Source of the DNA: Yersinia vastinensis
GTDB taxonomy: Bacteria > Pseudomonadota > Gammaproteobacteria > Enterobacterales > Enterobacteriaceae
Reading direction: 5' to 3'
Assembly (NCBI RefSeq): GCF_902726565.1
Contig: NZ_CACVAF010000017.1
Coordinates: 1 to 62,462, forward strand
Length of the DNA stretch: 62,462 nucleotides
Made by a program: the position numbers and the translations under genes. The notes under the pieces were generated by a model. The model had not been told where the DNA came from, ran no database searches, and worked only from the letters and a program-made list of their open reading frames with translations. Positions 1 through 12,075 of this stretch are shown here, in pieces. The stretch's first letter is position 1. Every line of letters begins with the position of its first letter.

Positions 1-1
1 T

Positions 2-43
2 GTTAGGGCGCGGCTGGCAACAGAGCCTTATAGGCGCATATGA
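2..43 (+). CDS. Possible C-terminal tail of an upstream gene
   Basis: One forward frame is open from the window edge for 13 codons and closes with TGA at 41-43. A strong terminator hairpin follows at once, which is the arrangement expected at the end of a gene. The tail is too short to identify, and the other frames are not excluded. Confidence 0.25.
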   Translation, partial: VRARLATEPYRRI

Positions 44-47
44 AAAA

Positions 48-75
48 CCTCCGGCTATGCCGGAGGATATTTATT
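48..75 (+). terminator. Rho-independent terminator
   Basis: A perfect 8-bp stem CCTCCGGC / GCCGGAGG (48-55 and 59-66) has a 3-nt loop and is followed by an AT-rich run with five T residues. It probably ends the gene lying left of the window. Confidence 0.7.
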
Positions 76-398
76 TTTGTTCTGGAGTCATGGTGACTTC
101 TTTTAACGCTTAAAACCTCAGGAAAAACGTTCTTGGTCGATAAGTTGTTTGCCAAAGGGGAAAATATTCTCTTTATTGTTTTGTGACTAGTATCTCACTG
201 GCGGTTATTTTTATTGGGTTTTGATTATTTATCTATTTGTATTTTAAGTGTTTTTATTGTGTTTTTTCTTTTTTAATATCTTTTATCAAAGAGAACAAAA
301 TTCTCCATGCGCCAAAAACAACAGGAAATAATGAAAAGTATTTCTCTCTATAAAACCATAAGATGAAAATAAATAAAATCACTCACTAATAACTTAAA
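76..398 (+). other. AT-rich non-coding region upstream of the cyuA-like gene
   Basis: About 320 bp contain no plausible gene. The DNA is very AT-rich with long T runs (about 225-290), which fits a promoter and regulator-binding or H-NS-type silencing region for the downstream sulfur-amino-acid cluster. No specific operator was recognised. Confidence 0.4.
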
Positions 399-1679
399 AT
401 GCAAAAAATTACGCATCAACAATTACTCGATTGGTTGAGAAAAGAAGTGAAAATCTCATTAGGTTGTACTGAGCCAATTGCTATTGCCTATGCTGCTGCG
501 GTAGCGGCTAAATATCTTAAGGAGCCACTGGTCAAGATTGCCGGGAATATATCGGAGAACCTATATAAAAATGCGATGGGGGTCACTATTCCGGGGACGG
601 CTTATTCAGGTGTTACGCTTTCAGCCGCAATAGGAGCGATTGGTGGTAATGCGGATGCAGGGTTGGAGGTATTAAAAGATATTACTACAGCACAAATAGC
701 TGAAGCTTATCGACTTAATGAATCAGGTCATGTGCGTTTAGAAACACTTGAGGCTGAGGACTTTATTTTTATTGATATTACTGTATATAGCCTTTGCGAA
801 CAGTGCCGGGTTGTTATTCAAGGTAGTCATACAAATATCACTGAACTTTATATTAATAATATTAAACAAGACCTCACAAATGATTTAATGACAAATAATA
901 TTCAGAGCCCTGAGTTACCTCAGTTCTCCCTACTCGATGCGTTTAGATTTATTACTGAAGTTGCCGCAAAAGACATTATGTTTATGCTTAAAAGTGCAGA
1001 AGTCAACTCGGCACTTTCTGATGAAGGGCAAAGGAAAAATTATGGCTTGAACGTCAGCGGCGCATTAGTACAAGCCAGAAAAAACGGTTTTATCAGTGCT
1101 GATTTATTGAGCCAAATGTTAATCAATACGACTGCAGCCTCAGATGCGCGTATGGGGGGGGCACCTTTACCAGCGATGTCAAATTACGGTTCGGGCAATC
1201 AGGGGATTACGGTGACGATGCCGGTGCTGACACTTGCCAAACACCTTAACGTTGACGATGAAATATTGGCTCGGGCGCTGGCATTGGCTCACTTGGCTGC
1301 TATTTCAATTCACATGCGTTATACCCGACTATCTGCATTGTGTGCAGCTTCTACGGCTGCCATGGGGGCCGCCGCAGGAATGAGTTGGCTGTTGACCAAG
1401 AACTATCAGACAATTTCATATGCTGTCAGCAATATGATAAGTGATATCAGCGGCATTATTTGCGATGGTGCATCAAATAGTTGTGCCATGAAAGTCTCTA
1501 CTGCAACAGCTTGTGCATTTAAATCAGTATTAATGGCACAGCAAAACACCGTGGTCGGTGAGCGTGATGGTATTGTTTCTTGCGACGTAGAAGGCTCTAT
1601 TAATAATTTATGTAAATTAGTTTTATCACCAATGAGACAAACGGATAAAGAAATAATCAGTATAATGACGCTTAAATAA
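399..1679 (+). CDS. cyuA: L-cysteine desulfidase family protein (CyuA/YhaM, UPF0597)
   Basis: The 426-residue protein matches the CyuA/YhaM family, cytoplasmic enzymes that break cysteine into pyruvate, ammonia and sulfide using an iron-sulfur cluster. The N-terminal motif LGCTEPIAIAYAAA is the family signature. Conserved cysteines in the C-terminal third (CDGASNSCAMKV) are the expected cluster or active-site ligands, and the length is near the family's usual 430-440. No strong Shine-Dalgarno sequence precedes the ATG. The gene heads a run with a PLP lyase and an NhaC-type carrier, supporting a sulfur amino acid breakdown role. Substrate identity is inferred from family membership. Confidence 0.85.
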   Translation: MQKITHQQLLDWLRKEVKISLGCTEPIAIAYAAAVAAKYLKEPLVKIAGNISENLYKNAMGVTIPGTAYSGVTLSAAIGAIGGNADAGLEVLKDITTAQIAEAYRLNESGHVRLETLEAEDFIFIDITVYSLCEQCRVVIQGSHTNITELYINNIKQDLTNDLMTNNIQSPELPQFSLLDAFRFITEVAAKDIMFMLKSAEVNSALSDEGQRKNYGLNVSGALVQARKNGFISADLLSQMLINTTAASDARMGGAPLPAMSNYGSGNQGITVTMPVLTLAKHLNVDDEILARALALAHLAAISIHMRYTRLSALCAASTAAMGAAAGMSWLLTKNYQTISYAVSNMISDISGIICDGASNSCAMKVSTATACAFKSVLMAQQNTVVGERDGIVSCDVEGSINNLCKLVLSPMRQTDKEIISIMTLK

Positions 1680-1764
1680 AATAAGCAGTACTGTTTAACA
1701 GTGAAGCCTAGCATCATTATTTATAATGAGCGGTTGGCTATCGTTAAAATTTAAGGGATAAATA

Positions 1765-2925
1765 ATGAAGAAAACAAAATCAATTGCAACTCTGGTGATC
1801 CATGCAGGAGATCAAGTTGATCGTGGTAATAATGCTATTTTCCCACCAATTACTACCGCCAGTTCTTTTATTCAGCCAAATTTAGGTGAGGAAGGTGAGT
1901 TTTGTTATTCCCGATGCAGTAATCCAACAAGATACGCCTATGAAACGGCATTGGCTGAATTAGAAGGCGGAATCTATGCAACGGCAACCGCTTCTGGTAT
2001 GGCTGCAACTGCGCTCATATTGGAACTGCTTCCTAAAGATTCCCATGTATTAGTAATGAAAGGTGTTTACGGCGGTACTTATCGTTTATTTGAGCGGCTG
2101 CGCAAACAAACATCAGGTACCACATTTAGCTACGTCGATCTAAATGATCTTGCCGCAGTGGATAACCATATCCAAGAAAATACCCGTTTAATCTGGATTG
2201 AAACACCGACGAACCCGCTGTTGGAATTGGTTGATATTGAAGCGGTGTGCCAGGTTGCAAAAGAGCGAGGCATCATGAGCTGTGTGGATAATACTTTTGC
2301 CAGCGCTTGGAACCAACGTCCTCTCACCCTCGGTGCGGATATCGTTATGCTTTCTACCAGTAAATACATTGGTGGGCATTCTGATTTAATTGGCGGTGCA
2401 GTGATTACGAATGTTCAGGATATCGCACAACAGCTCGATTTTTGCAAAACCACCGTCGGGGCTATTGCCTCTCCGTTTGATGCTTATCTGGCATTACGGG
2501 GCATGAAAACATTGGATGTTCGTATGGAGCGTCAATGTAGCAATGCCTTAAAAATGGCTCAGTTTTTAGAGCAACATCCGAAGGTACTTGATGTTCATTA
2601 TCCTGGGTTGGAATCTCATCCTCAATATCAGTTATGTAAGAAACAAATGCGTTCTGGCGGTGCAGTCGTCAGCATTCGATTAAAAGGTGATATCTCGGCG
2701 GTAAAAACCTTTATTGCCAAGTTAAGTTACTTCGTTTTAGCCGAGTCTCTGGGGGGAGTTGAAAGTATGGTCAACCATTCTGCGTCAATGTCCCATGGTT
2801 CTATGTCCAAAGAAGAAAAGGAAAATATTGGCATATACGACACAACACTACGCCTTTCAATAGGCATCGAAGATATTAATGATTTAATAGCAGACGCAGA
2901 GCAAGCCCTTTCCTTTATACAATAA
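1765..2925 (+). CDS. PLP-dependent trans-sulfuration enzyme (cystathionine / methionine gamma-lyase family)
   Basis: This 386-residue Cys/Met-metabolism enzyme has the classic fold type I features. SRCSNPTR sits near residues 49-56, ATASGMAA binds the PLP phosphate, and the Schiff-base lysine is Lys200 in STSKYIGGHSD. The VYGGTYRLF motif is more like cystathionine gamma-lyase/synthase than methionine gamma-lyase, so the substrate (cystathionine, cysteine or methionine) cannot be fixed from sequence. A ribosome site AAGGGAT precedes the ATG. It lies 85 bp after the cysteine desulfidase gene and 16 bp before a carrier gene, which suggests one operon for sulfur amino acid catabolism. Confidence 0.82.
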   Translation: MKKTKSIATLVIHAGDQVDRGNNAIFPPITTASSFIQPNLGEEGEFCYSRCSNPTRYAYETALAELEGGIYATATASGMAATALILELLPKDSHVLVMKGVYGGTYRLFERLRKQTSGTTFSYVDLNDLAAVDNHIQENTRLIWIETPTNPLLELVDIEAVCQVAKERGIMSCVDNTFASAWNQRPLTLGADIVMLSTSKYIGGHSDLIGGAVITNVQDIAQQLDFCKTTVGAIASPFDAYLALRGMKTLDVRMERQCSNALKMAQFLEQHPKVLDVHYPGLESHPQYQLCKKQMRSGGAVVSIRLKGDISAVKTFIAKLSYFVLAESLGGVESMVNHSASMSHGSMSKEEKENIGIYDTTLRLSIGIEDINDLIADAEQALSFIQ

Positions 2926-2941
2926 TTAATAGGGTAGTTAT

Positions 2942-4351
2942 ATGCATGATTACGGCGTGTGGACAATTATAACTCCATTAGTCACGATTTGTTTGGCCAT
3001 CTTTACTCGCCAAGTCATACTGTCGTTACTTATGGGGATAGTTGTTGGATTTACGGTCATTAACGACCACAATATTATTCAGGGAATCAGTGGGACGTTA
3101 AATGGCATTATTGATACGTTCTCTTCTCCAGGAAATACCCGTACTGTTATTTTTATGGTGATGATTGGCGGTATTATGCGCTTAATTGTCGTGACTGGTG
3201 GGGTGAGAAGTTTAGTTCGCGCCTTAACAGAAAAGACCCAATTTGTTACCAATAAAAAAGCAGTGCAATTACTGGCGATGGTGATTACTTCAATCATTTT
3301 CATCGAAAGTTCGATTAACCAACTTATTGCTGGGGCATCGACCAAAGATCTGGCAAAAAGATACGGCCTGTCACCGGAAAAAATGTCTTACATTATTCAA
3401 ACTTCCTGTGTCTCTGTTTGCTCCTCGGCAATGATTAATGGGTGGGGCGCCGCTATGATGGGGGTTATCGGTGTCCAGATAGCGAAAGGCTACATTGATG
3501 GCCAACCATTTGAAATTCTTGCCAGATCAATGGTGTGGAATCTTATGGCATGGTTCTCTCTGGCTTCAGTGCTATTTTATATTTTCTCTGGTGCTACTTG
3601 GGGGCCGATGAAGAAAGCGGAAGTAAATTTCGTTAGTAAACAGGATGTTCATGTCTCGAAAGAAGAAGATGAAGTCATTGATCATCCGGCATGTAATTCA
3701 TTGCTTAACTTCCTAATCCCTATCCTATCGACTGTCATTGCTGTTCCGGTTGCACTTTATGTGACTGGTGACGGTGATTTTACGAAGGGCAGCGGTTCTA
3801 TGTCGGTTTATAGTGCCGTGATGTTCGGGACAACCGTTTCATTTATTTGGTTCTGTGGCCGACGAATTCTGAATATAGAATCCTTCTTTAAAGAGCTGTA
3901 TGTCGGTTATGCCAGCATGGTTAAGATCAGCTCAATTATGGTATTGGCATTTTTAATGGGTAATGTCTCTGCGGATCTTAATACCGGACAATATATTGCA
4001 GCTATCACGTCTGGTGTTATTTCCCCCGGTTTCTCCATTGGTTTTATTTTTATTATCAGTGCCATTATGTCGCTCGCGACGGGGACATCATGGGGAACGT
4101 TTGCCATCATGATCCCTATTGGTGTGCAACTGGGTGTTTCGGTTGGTATACCTGTGGAATATATGATTGGTGCAGCAATTGCCGGGTCTATTTTTGGGGA
4201 CATGACATCGCCCATATCTGGGGATGCTATCGTGGCATCGATGGCAACAGATTGTGACCACATCGAGCATATTCGCACACAAATGCCTTATGCCATTGCC
4301 ACCGCGAGCATTGTTTTAGCCATCTATCTTTATCTCGGTTTCTCAGTATAA
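2942..4351 (+). CDS. NhaC-family Na+/H+ antiporter or amino-acid/cation carrier
   Basis: This 469-residue inner-membrane protein is hydrophobic throughout, with about eleven predicted membrane spans, and belongs to the NhaC branch of the ion-transporter superfamily. The polar intramembrane stretches ESSINQLIAG, TSWGTFAIM and GSIFGDMTSPISGD are typical of that branch. Some NhaC members exchange amino or organic acids for sodium (for example MetT and MleN). Its position 16 bp behind a PLP trans-sulfuration gene and ahead of a strong terminator suggests uptake of a sulfur amino acid. That substrate is inferred, not shown. Confidence 0.75.
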   Translation: MHDYGVWTIITPLVTICLAIFTRQVILSLLMGIVVGFTVINDHNIIQGISGTLNGIIDTFSSPGNTRTVIFMVMIGGIMRLIVVTGGVRSLVRALTEKTQFVTNKKAVQLLAMVITSIIFIESSINQLIAGASTKDLAKRYGLSPEKMSYIIQTSCVSVCSSAMINGWGAAMMGVIGVQIAKGYIDGQPFEILARSMVWNLMAWFSLASVLFYIFSGATWGPMKKAEVNFVSKQDVHVSKEEDEVIDHPACNSLLNFLIPILSTVIAVPVALYVTGDGDFTKGSGSMSVYSAVMFGTTVSFIWFCGRRILNIESFFKELYVGYASMVKISSIMVLAFLMGNVSADLNTGQYIAAITSGVISPGFSIGFIFIISAIMSLATGTSWGTFAIMIPIGVQLGVSVGIPVEYMIGAAIAGSIFGDMTSPISGDAIVASMATDCDHIEHIRTQMPYAIATASIVLAIYLYLGFSV

Positions 4352-4404
4352 CGTAGCGTATTTTGTATTTTTTCCCGACAACAATGTACAGAAAATACCG
4401 TCTC

Positions 4405-4442
4405 TAATGCCATTATAGATTCTTATAGTGGCATTATTTTTT
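4405..4442 (+). terminator. Rho-independent terminator of the cyuA-lyase-carrier cluster
   Basis: A 13-bp stem with one mismatch (4405-4417 with 4424-4436) and a 6-nt loop ends in a run of T residues. It closes the three-gene cluster before the yceJ promoter region. Confidence 0.85.
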
Positions 4443-4638
4443 GCTGCTTCCATGTATCGGTTTGTTGTGCTTATGTCAGGTTGAGTAAAGTTCAACAATT
4501 ATATTGACCGAGTAATTATAAACTTTTGCAAAATAACTGACGGCTGTCGGTGAAATATATCTTATATCAAATAAGTGTTGATTTTATGTTTCATAATGTT
4601 TGACTATTGCTTTATAAATTGAGCAAAAGGGAATCATT

Positions 4639-5193
4639 ATGCTTTGGAAAAATACCAAGGAGAAGTTTGGTTGCGTCACTATTAGTATCCACTGGCTAGT
4701 GGCATTAACAGTATATGCACTGTTTGCTCTGGGCTTATGGATGGTGACATTAGGCTACTACGATGGTTGGTATCATCAGGCACCTGAAATACATAAAAGC
4801 GTCGGGTGTATCCTTTTTGCTGTGATGTTATTTCGTGTAATTTGGCGTTTTATTTCACCACCACCAAAGCCACTATCGAGTTATAGCCGTTTAACTCGAG
4901 TTAGCGCGATATTGGCGCATGTTATTTTATATATTTTTCTATTTTGCATTATGTTCAGCGGTTATTTAATTTCGACGGCTGATGGGCAACCTATCAATAT
5001 ATTTGGTTGGTTTTCCGTACCGGCAACATTAACCGGATTACCTGAACAAGCGGATATTGCCGGGACAGTGCATCTTTATCTAGCTTGGGCTGTTGTTGTG
5101 ATTTCACTATTACATGGACTGGCCGCAATTAAACATCACTTTATTGATGGTGATATGACTCTTAAACGGATGCTGGGACGTAGCACCGATTAA
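4639..5193 (+). CDS. yceJ: Cytochrome b561 family protein YceJ
   Basis: The 184-residue protein has four membrane spans and histidines suited to heme b ligation, in [17 protein letters not shown] and HLYLAW. It belongs to the bacterial cytochrome b561 family, thought to move electrons at the inner membrane. In E. coli it sits directly upstream of yceI, as here, with a 25-bp gap that suggests a two-gene operon. An AAGGGAATC ribosome site lies before the ATG. The biochemical electron donor and acceptor are unknown. Confidence 0.88.
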   Translation: MLWKNTKEKFGCVTISIHWLVALTVYALFALGLWMVTLGYYDGWYHQAPEIHKSVGCILFAVMLFRVIWRFISPPPKPLSSYSRLTRVSAILAHVILYIFLFCIMFSGYLISTADGQPINIFGWFSVPATLTGLPEQADIAGTVHLYLAWAVVVISLLHGLAAIKHHFIDGDMTLKRMLGRSTD

Positions 5194-5218
5194 CCAACTG
5201 TATTATGGAGAATTAAGC

Positions 5219-5797
5219 ATGTTTAATAAGACCCTTTTGGGCCTGACTGTAGGCGCACTGATGTTTACCGCAGGTAGCGCCGTAGCCGCTGAATATAAAA
5301 TCGATAAAGAAGGCCAACACGCCTTTATCGAATTTCGCATTAAACACTTAGGCTATAGCTGGTTATACGGCAGTTTTAACGATTTCGATGGTTCTTTTAC
5401 TTTCGATGAAAAGGATCCGTCAGCTGATAAAGTCAACGTCGTGATCAACACAAACAGTGTAGATACCAATCATGCCGAGCGTGATAAGCATCTACGCAGT
5501 AAAGATTTCCTCAATGTTGGTAAATTCCCACAGGCGACATTTGAGTCAACAGAAGTGAAGAAGAACGCAGACGGTTATACTGTGGTAGGTAATCTGACGT
5601 TAAATGGCGTGACTAAGCCTGTGACGTTGGAAAGCAAATTAACCGGTCAGGGTAATGATCCGTGGGGGGGTTACCGTGCTGGTTTTGAAGCTAACGGTAA
5701 TATTAAGCTGAAGGATTTTAATATCACCACGGACTTGGGGCCAGCGTCACAAGACGTCGAGCTGATTCTGTCAGTTGAAGGTGTGCGCGTTAAATAG
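5219..5797 (+). CDS. yceI: Periplasmic YceI family protein
   Basis: A 192-residue YceI-like beta-barrel lipocalin-type protein that binds polyisoprenoid-like lipids in the periplasm. The signal peptide occupies residues 1-23, with probable cleavage after GSAVA. The family motifs [16 protein letters not shown] (here [12 protein letters not shown]) and ATFESTEV are visible. A GGAGAATTAAGC ribosome site precedes the ATG. The gene follows yceJ closely and ends at a terminator shared with the convergent ascG. Confidence 0.92.
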   Translation: MFNKTLLGLTVGALMFTAGSAVAAEYKIDKEGQHAFIEFRIKHLGYSWLYGSFNDFDGSFTFDEKDPSADKVNVVINTNSVDTNHAERDKHLRSKDFLNVGKFPQATFESTEVKKNADGYTVVGNLTLNGVTKPVTLESKLTGQGNDPWGGYRAGFEANGNIKLKDFNITTDLGPASQDVELILSVEGVRVK

Positions 5798-5816
5798 TAT
5801 CACTGTTTACTTGATT

Positions 5817-5841
5817 AAAAGGAGCCTTTGGCTCCTTTTTT
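5817..5841. terminator. Bidirectional terminator between yceI and ascG
   Basis: The stem GGAGCC / GGCTCC (5821-5826 and 5830-5835) is flanked by A residues on the left and T residues on the right, so it can act in both directions for the two convergent genes. Confidence 0.85.
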
Positions 5842-6892
5842 ACTGAGCATTTTCCACCGATGACTTATTCTCCATTGAATTGAAAAATGGCCCATTACTG
5901 ACAGAATCTCTGATAATCAGCTCGGATTGAAATATATTTTCCTTTGATAAATATCCGCCATCTAGCATAGATATAAGTCGATTGATAACTTCATTTATCA
6001 TACCGCTGACAGGATCTTTTATGCTCGATAGTGGGGGCCGTAGGAAAGGTGCAATAGGAATATTGTCGAAGCCGATGATGGAGATATTTTCAGGAACTTT
6101 CATTCCCACTTCATCTAATTTTTTTATTGCACCAATCGCCATATCATCATTACTGGCAATAATTGCACTAAAGGGAACGTTGCTGTCTAACAACAGCTCT
6201 ACCGCTAATGCTCCACTAGTAGGCGTCCATTTCCCTTGCACAATTAGCTCATCCTGAACCGGCAAAGAAGATGCAGCTAATGCGGCTTTGTACCCCGAAA
6301 GGCGTTCTATTGCCGTGGGGGAATCCAGTGAACCTGTAATGAATGCAATATTCTGGTGGCCTCGCTCAATAAGATATTGCGTTGCATGATAACTTGACCC
6401 TTGATGATCACAGAAAATACAGTGGCTGTGATTTTTTCTGAGCTTTCTGTTCACCACCATAATGGGCTGCTTATATTTATCAATAATAAGGTCCATGGCA
6501 TCAACAGTTAGAAATCGTGGGTAGATTATGATTGCATCACAACGTAAATCGAGCAGGAATTGGATGGCTTCTTGTTCCTCTGCTGCGCTGTGTTTCCCGT
6601 CAACCAGCACTAATTGCCGGCCATGACTTTCTAACTTTTGCGCAGCCTGAGAAAGTATTTCATTAAAGTAGCTCCCCTGATACAGGGTATTCGTCACGAC
6701 AAAACCGATACATTCAGACTTATTTGTGGCCAGATTTCTGGCCAGTAAATTTGGCCGATATCCTGTCTCTGCTATTGCCTTAAATACCTGCTCTTTAGTC
6801 GCTTCGCTGACATAACCTTTGCCCGACAAAACACGCGAAACAGTGGCTTTTGACACCCCAGCTTTCTTTGCCACTTCTTGCATTGTAGACAT
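5840..6892 (-). CDS. ascG: LacI-family repressor AscG
   Basis: The 350-residue repressor has an N-terminal LacI helix-turn-helix (MSTMQEVAKKAGVSKATVS, residues 1-19) followed by a periplasmic-binding-protein-like effector domain. It closely resembles E. coli AscG along its length, for example in LLARNLAT, DLRCDAI and IYPRFL. The start at 6892 is preferred over an upstream in-frame ATG because AGGAAGG lies just before it and the HTH begins there, as in E. coli. It is divergent from ascFB, whose transcription it should repress until an aryl-beta-glucoside is present. Its 3' end shares a terminator with yceI. Confidence 0.92.
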   Translation of the reverse strand: MSTMQEVAKKAGVSKATVSRVLSGKGYVSEATKEQVFKAIAETGYRPNLLARNLATNKSECIGFVVTNTLYQGSYFNEILSQAAQKLESHGRQLVLVDGKHSAAEEQEAIQFLLDLRCDAIIIYPRFLTVDAMDLIIDKYKQPIMVVNRKLRKNHSHCIFCDHQGSSYHATQYLIERGHQNIAFITGSLDSPTAIERLSGYKAALAASSLPVQDELIVQGKWTPTSGALAVELLLDSNVPFSAIIASNDDMAIGAIKKLDEVGMKVPENISIIGFDNIPIAPFLRPPLSSIKDPVSGMINEVINRLISMLDGGYLSKENIFQSELIIRDSVSNGPFFNSMENKSSVENAQ

Positions 6893-7088
6893 AGGCCTTC
6901 CTGACACATTGAAAATTATTATTATTCTATACCTTTCGTTCTTGAAGTTGCGAGGGTTCGTCAGGTTCTGTAGCGAAACTGATGTCCTTGACACTGAAAA
7001 ATCACCCTCTAATGACGATCACTATCACAGAATTAAAATTGAATAAATTCACCTATTGAATTTCACCTCATATTTTAAGATTCTCATG

Positions 7089-7149
7089 TGGAACCGGTTA
7101 CCTATTGGGTCGAAAATGACAATATGAACAATTTTTCGTTGGTAACCAA
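7089..7149. promoter_or_regulatory. Putative AscG operators in the ascG-ascF intergenic region
   Basis: Two LacI-type palindromes lie between the divergent genes: TGGAACCGGTTACCT around 7089-7103, centred on CCGG, and TTGGTAACCAA at 7139-7149. Their centres are about 48 bp apart. AscG is the obvious ligand. The assignment rests on palindrome shape and position, not on measured binding. Confidence 0.6.
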
Positions 7150-7266
7150 ATTATAACTATATGAATATTATAGCTAATTATGAATTTATGCTGGCAAGGG
7201 GCATTTCTCTTAAGCCGCAAAGAGTTCACTTAGCTCGGCGTGCGTCATTACGGGGAGTTGCCACTC

Positions 7267-10171
<2,905 letters not shown>

Positions 10172-10177
10172 ATCATT

Positions 10178-10213
10178 CGCTGGGAATTTTATTTATTGCT
10201 TATATTCCCAGCG
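10178..10213 (+). terminator. Inverted repeat after ascB, possible terminator
   Basis: A 10-bp perfect inverted repeat CGCTGGGAAT / ATTCCCAGCG (10178-10187 and 10204-10213) with a 16-nt loop lies just after the ascB stop. No T run follows, so it may be a processing or stabilising hairpin, or a weak terminator. Confidence 0.45.
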
Positions 10214-10258
10214 AGTCACGTTATACGGGTAGGGGCTATTTTAATTTTATACTGACGA

Positions 10259-10579
10259 TTATTCGGTACTGCCGTTACGATCGCGTGGCGACCCTTTCTT
10301 CAAGTTGGTCATAAAATCCATAAATGCGGTACGTAGTGGTGCAAACAGTGGGTGCTTGCGATTCTCCATCATAGTTTCTGAAAACAGTTTCAAACCCAAT
10401 GCAAATGCCGCTGTTTTTTCTTTGCCAAAATCAATATCTTCCCGAGCTTGTAACCGTTCGATGATGCCGAGAATATCATCATGATTCTCGGCTTCAAACG
10501 TTACCGGGGCTTTATCAATGGGATGACCTTTGTTGTCGGTCAGCGGCTCAATGGTGATGCGATAACGGTAACCGGGCAT
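10259..10579 (-). CDS. DUF3861 family protein
   Basis: The 106-residue soluble protein opens with PGYRYRITIEPL, typical of DUF3861. Its function is unknown. Its ATG overlaps the stop of the upstream PadR-type regulator gene (TAATG), so the two are translationally coupled and presumably share regulation. The family assignment is from memory of the N-terminal pattern. Confidence 0.65.
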   Translation of the reverse strand: MPGYRYRITIEPLTDNKGHPIDKAPVTFEAENHDDILGIIERLQAREDIDFGKEKTAAFALGLKLFSETMMENRKHPLFAPLRTAFMDFMTNLKKGSPRDRNGSTE

Positions 10580-11244
10580 TATTTTTTCTCCTGCTCACTC
10601 TCGTCGGTGGCTGCTGATTGCGGTGCTAACTCTTTCTCAATAATCTCTACCGCGGTCAACAAGGCGGTATTAATGCGCACGACCTGTTCAGGGGTAACAT
10701 CTGAACGCACCATATTGCTGCGTAAAATGTGACGTAAACGGTGCATCGCATCAGAAATACCTTCAGCCAAATTCCCTTCAGGGCGGCGTTCTGCTTGTGC
10801 TAATCGAGAGAAAATGGTGTTGACCATCTCTTGATTTTGCTGCAATTCAACTTTACCCGCTTCAGTGACCTGATAGCTTTTACGACCATTACCGGTTGCC
10901 ACGGGGGTAATAAAATCTTGCTCTTCCAGCAGCGTCAGTGTTGGGTAGATAACCCCGGGGCTTGGTACATATAGACCTGATGATGCTTCTTCAATTGCTT
11001 TAATCAGCTCATAGCCATGACTAGGTTTTTTATCCAGCAGTGCCAAGAGAACAACCCGCAAATCACCATGTTCAAACAGACGCTGCATTTTATCACCGCG
11101 CCCACGTCGACCACCTCTGACTGCTTCTGCCCCTTGTGCCGCCATGTGATGACGACCCCCACGATGCATTCTTTTACCACAGCAACCTTGCCCTTCATGA
11201 TGTTCATTACTGCAATGGCGGCTTCGTTTCATTGAACCAAACAT
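10579..11244 (-). CDS. yqjI: PadR-family regulator, YqjI-like
   Basis: The 221-residue repressor has a His/Cys/Gly/Arg-rich N-terminal extension (residues 1-52, including CSNEHHEGQGCCGKRMHRGG) and a PadR winged helix from about residue 55 (LRVVLLALLDKKPSHGYEL, PSPGVIYPTL). This is the layout of E. coli YqjI, a nickel-responsive autorepressor of a ferric reductase gene. Here the downstream partner is a DUF3861 gene. The metal-binding extension supports metal sensing, but the metal is not known. AGGAGA precedes the ATG. A cluster of near-identical palindromic half sites directly upstream fits autoregulation. Confidence 0.85.
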   Translation of the reverse strand: MFGSMKRSRHCSNEHHEGQGCCGKRMHRGGRHHMAAQGAEAVRGGRRGRGDKMQRLFEHGDLRVVLLALLDKKPSHGYELIKAIEEASSGLYVPSPGVIYPTLTLLEEQDFITPVATGNGRKSYQVTEAGKVELQQNQEMVNTIFSRLAQAERRPEGNLAEGISDAMHRLRHILRSNMVRSDVTPEQVVRINTALLTAVEIIEKELAPQSAATDESEQEKK

Positions 11245-11257
11245 AGTTAATCTCCTT

Positions 11258-11344
11258 TAGATATATCGAAACGATTTCGATATGTCTAATCTAGATCGAT
11301 ATATCTAAATTAGCAAGAGGGGGAGGTGAAAAAAGATATATCTA
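11258..11344. promoter_or_regulatory. Operator array for the YqjI-like repressor
   Basis: Four copies of a 12-bp element related to TAGATATATCGA lie in 87 bp. TAGATATATCGA is at 11258-11269; inverted copies TCGATATGTCTA (11277-11288) and TCGATATATCTA (11296-11307) follow; the symmetric AGATATATCTA is at 11334-11344. Pairs of inverted copies would bind PadR dimers. Binding is inferred from repetition and position. Confidence 0.65.
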
Positions 11345-11511
11345 AATGAATGCAGCGCTAGGGACTGTTGCCAAGAAAGAGGTTGAGAGAGAGAAATACG
11401 CGGAAGGAAAGTGGGGAGTGAGAAATTCCCTCCCAGTATTAAAACAATGGCTTATCTTAAATAACTGAGTGCCAGCGTCTTTGTCGGGAGGGGAAGTGAC
11501 CGATTAAATTA

Positions 11512-11850
11512 TCAGCTTTTCTTAACAAACTCAGATTTCAGCTTCATTGGGCCAAATCCATCGATTTTACAATCGATATTGTGATCGCCTTCAACCAGAC
11601 GAATGCTTTTCACTTTGGTGCCAATTTTCAGCGTTGAGGAGCTGCCTTTGACTTTCAGATCTTTAACCACGGTGACGGCATCGCCATCGGCAAGCAGGTT
11701 GCCATTGGCATCACGTACAACTAACCCTTCTTCAGCCGCTGCTGAATCACTGTTTTGCGACCACTCATGACCACATTCTGGACAATTGAGTTTTTCCCCT
11801 TCTTGCCATGTATATTCAGAACTGCACTTTGGACAGTTTGGTAAATTCAT
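11512..11850 (-). CDS. yjdM: YjdM/PhnA zinc-ribbon protein
   Basis: The 112-residue protein belongs to the YjdM (formerly PhnA) family. An N-terminal zinc ribbon [10 protein letters not shown]...CPECGHEW (residues 6-30) is followed by a small beta-rich domain ([24 protein letters not shown]). Despite the name, the protein is not needed for phosphonate use in E. coli and its role is unknown. No operon partner is evident. Confidence 0.9.
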   Translation of the reverse strand: MNLPNCPKCSSEYTWQEGEKLNCPECGHEWSQNSDSAAAEEGLVVRDANGNLLADGDAVTVVKDLKVKGSSSTLKIGTKVKSIRLVEGDHNIDCKIDGFGPMKLKSEFVKKS

Positions 11851-12075
11851 TATGTTAACCTCTTGAAAATAAGCTAAATAAATTCAAAAAAATGACAAAT
11901 AAAAGACTACTGTACTAATAAGTGCATATTTTACACTTTTTATCACATTAAATGATAGTCAGATGGCGGATTAGGCGTATAAACGATATGGCTTCTTACT
12001 TCTATTTTGTTATTACAAACCAGAAAAATTCAAACTCAATGCTTCTCTGATGATGGTCGCTTTGTTGAATAAAAC

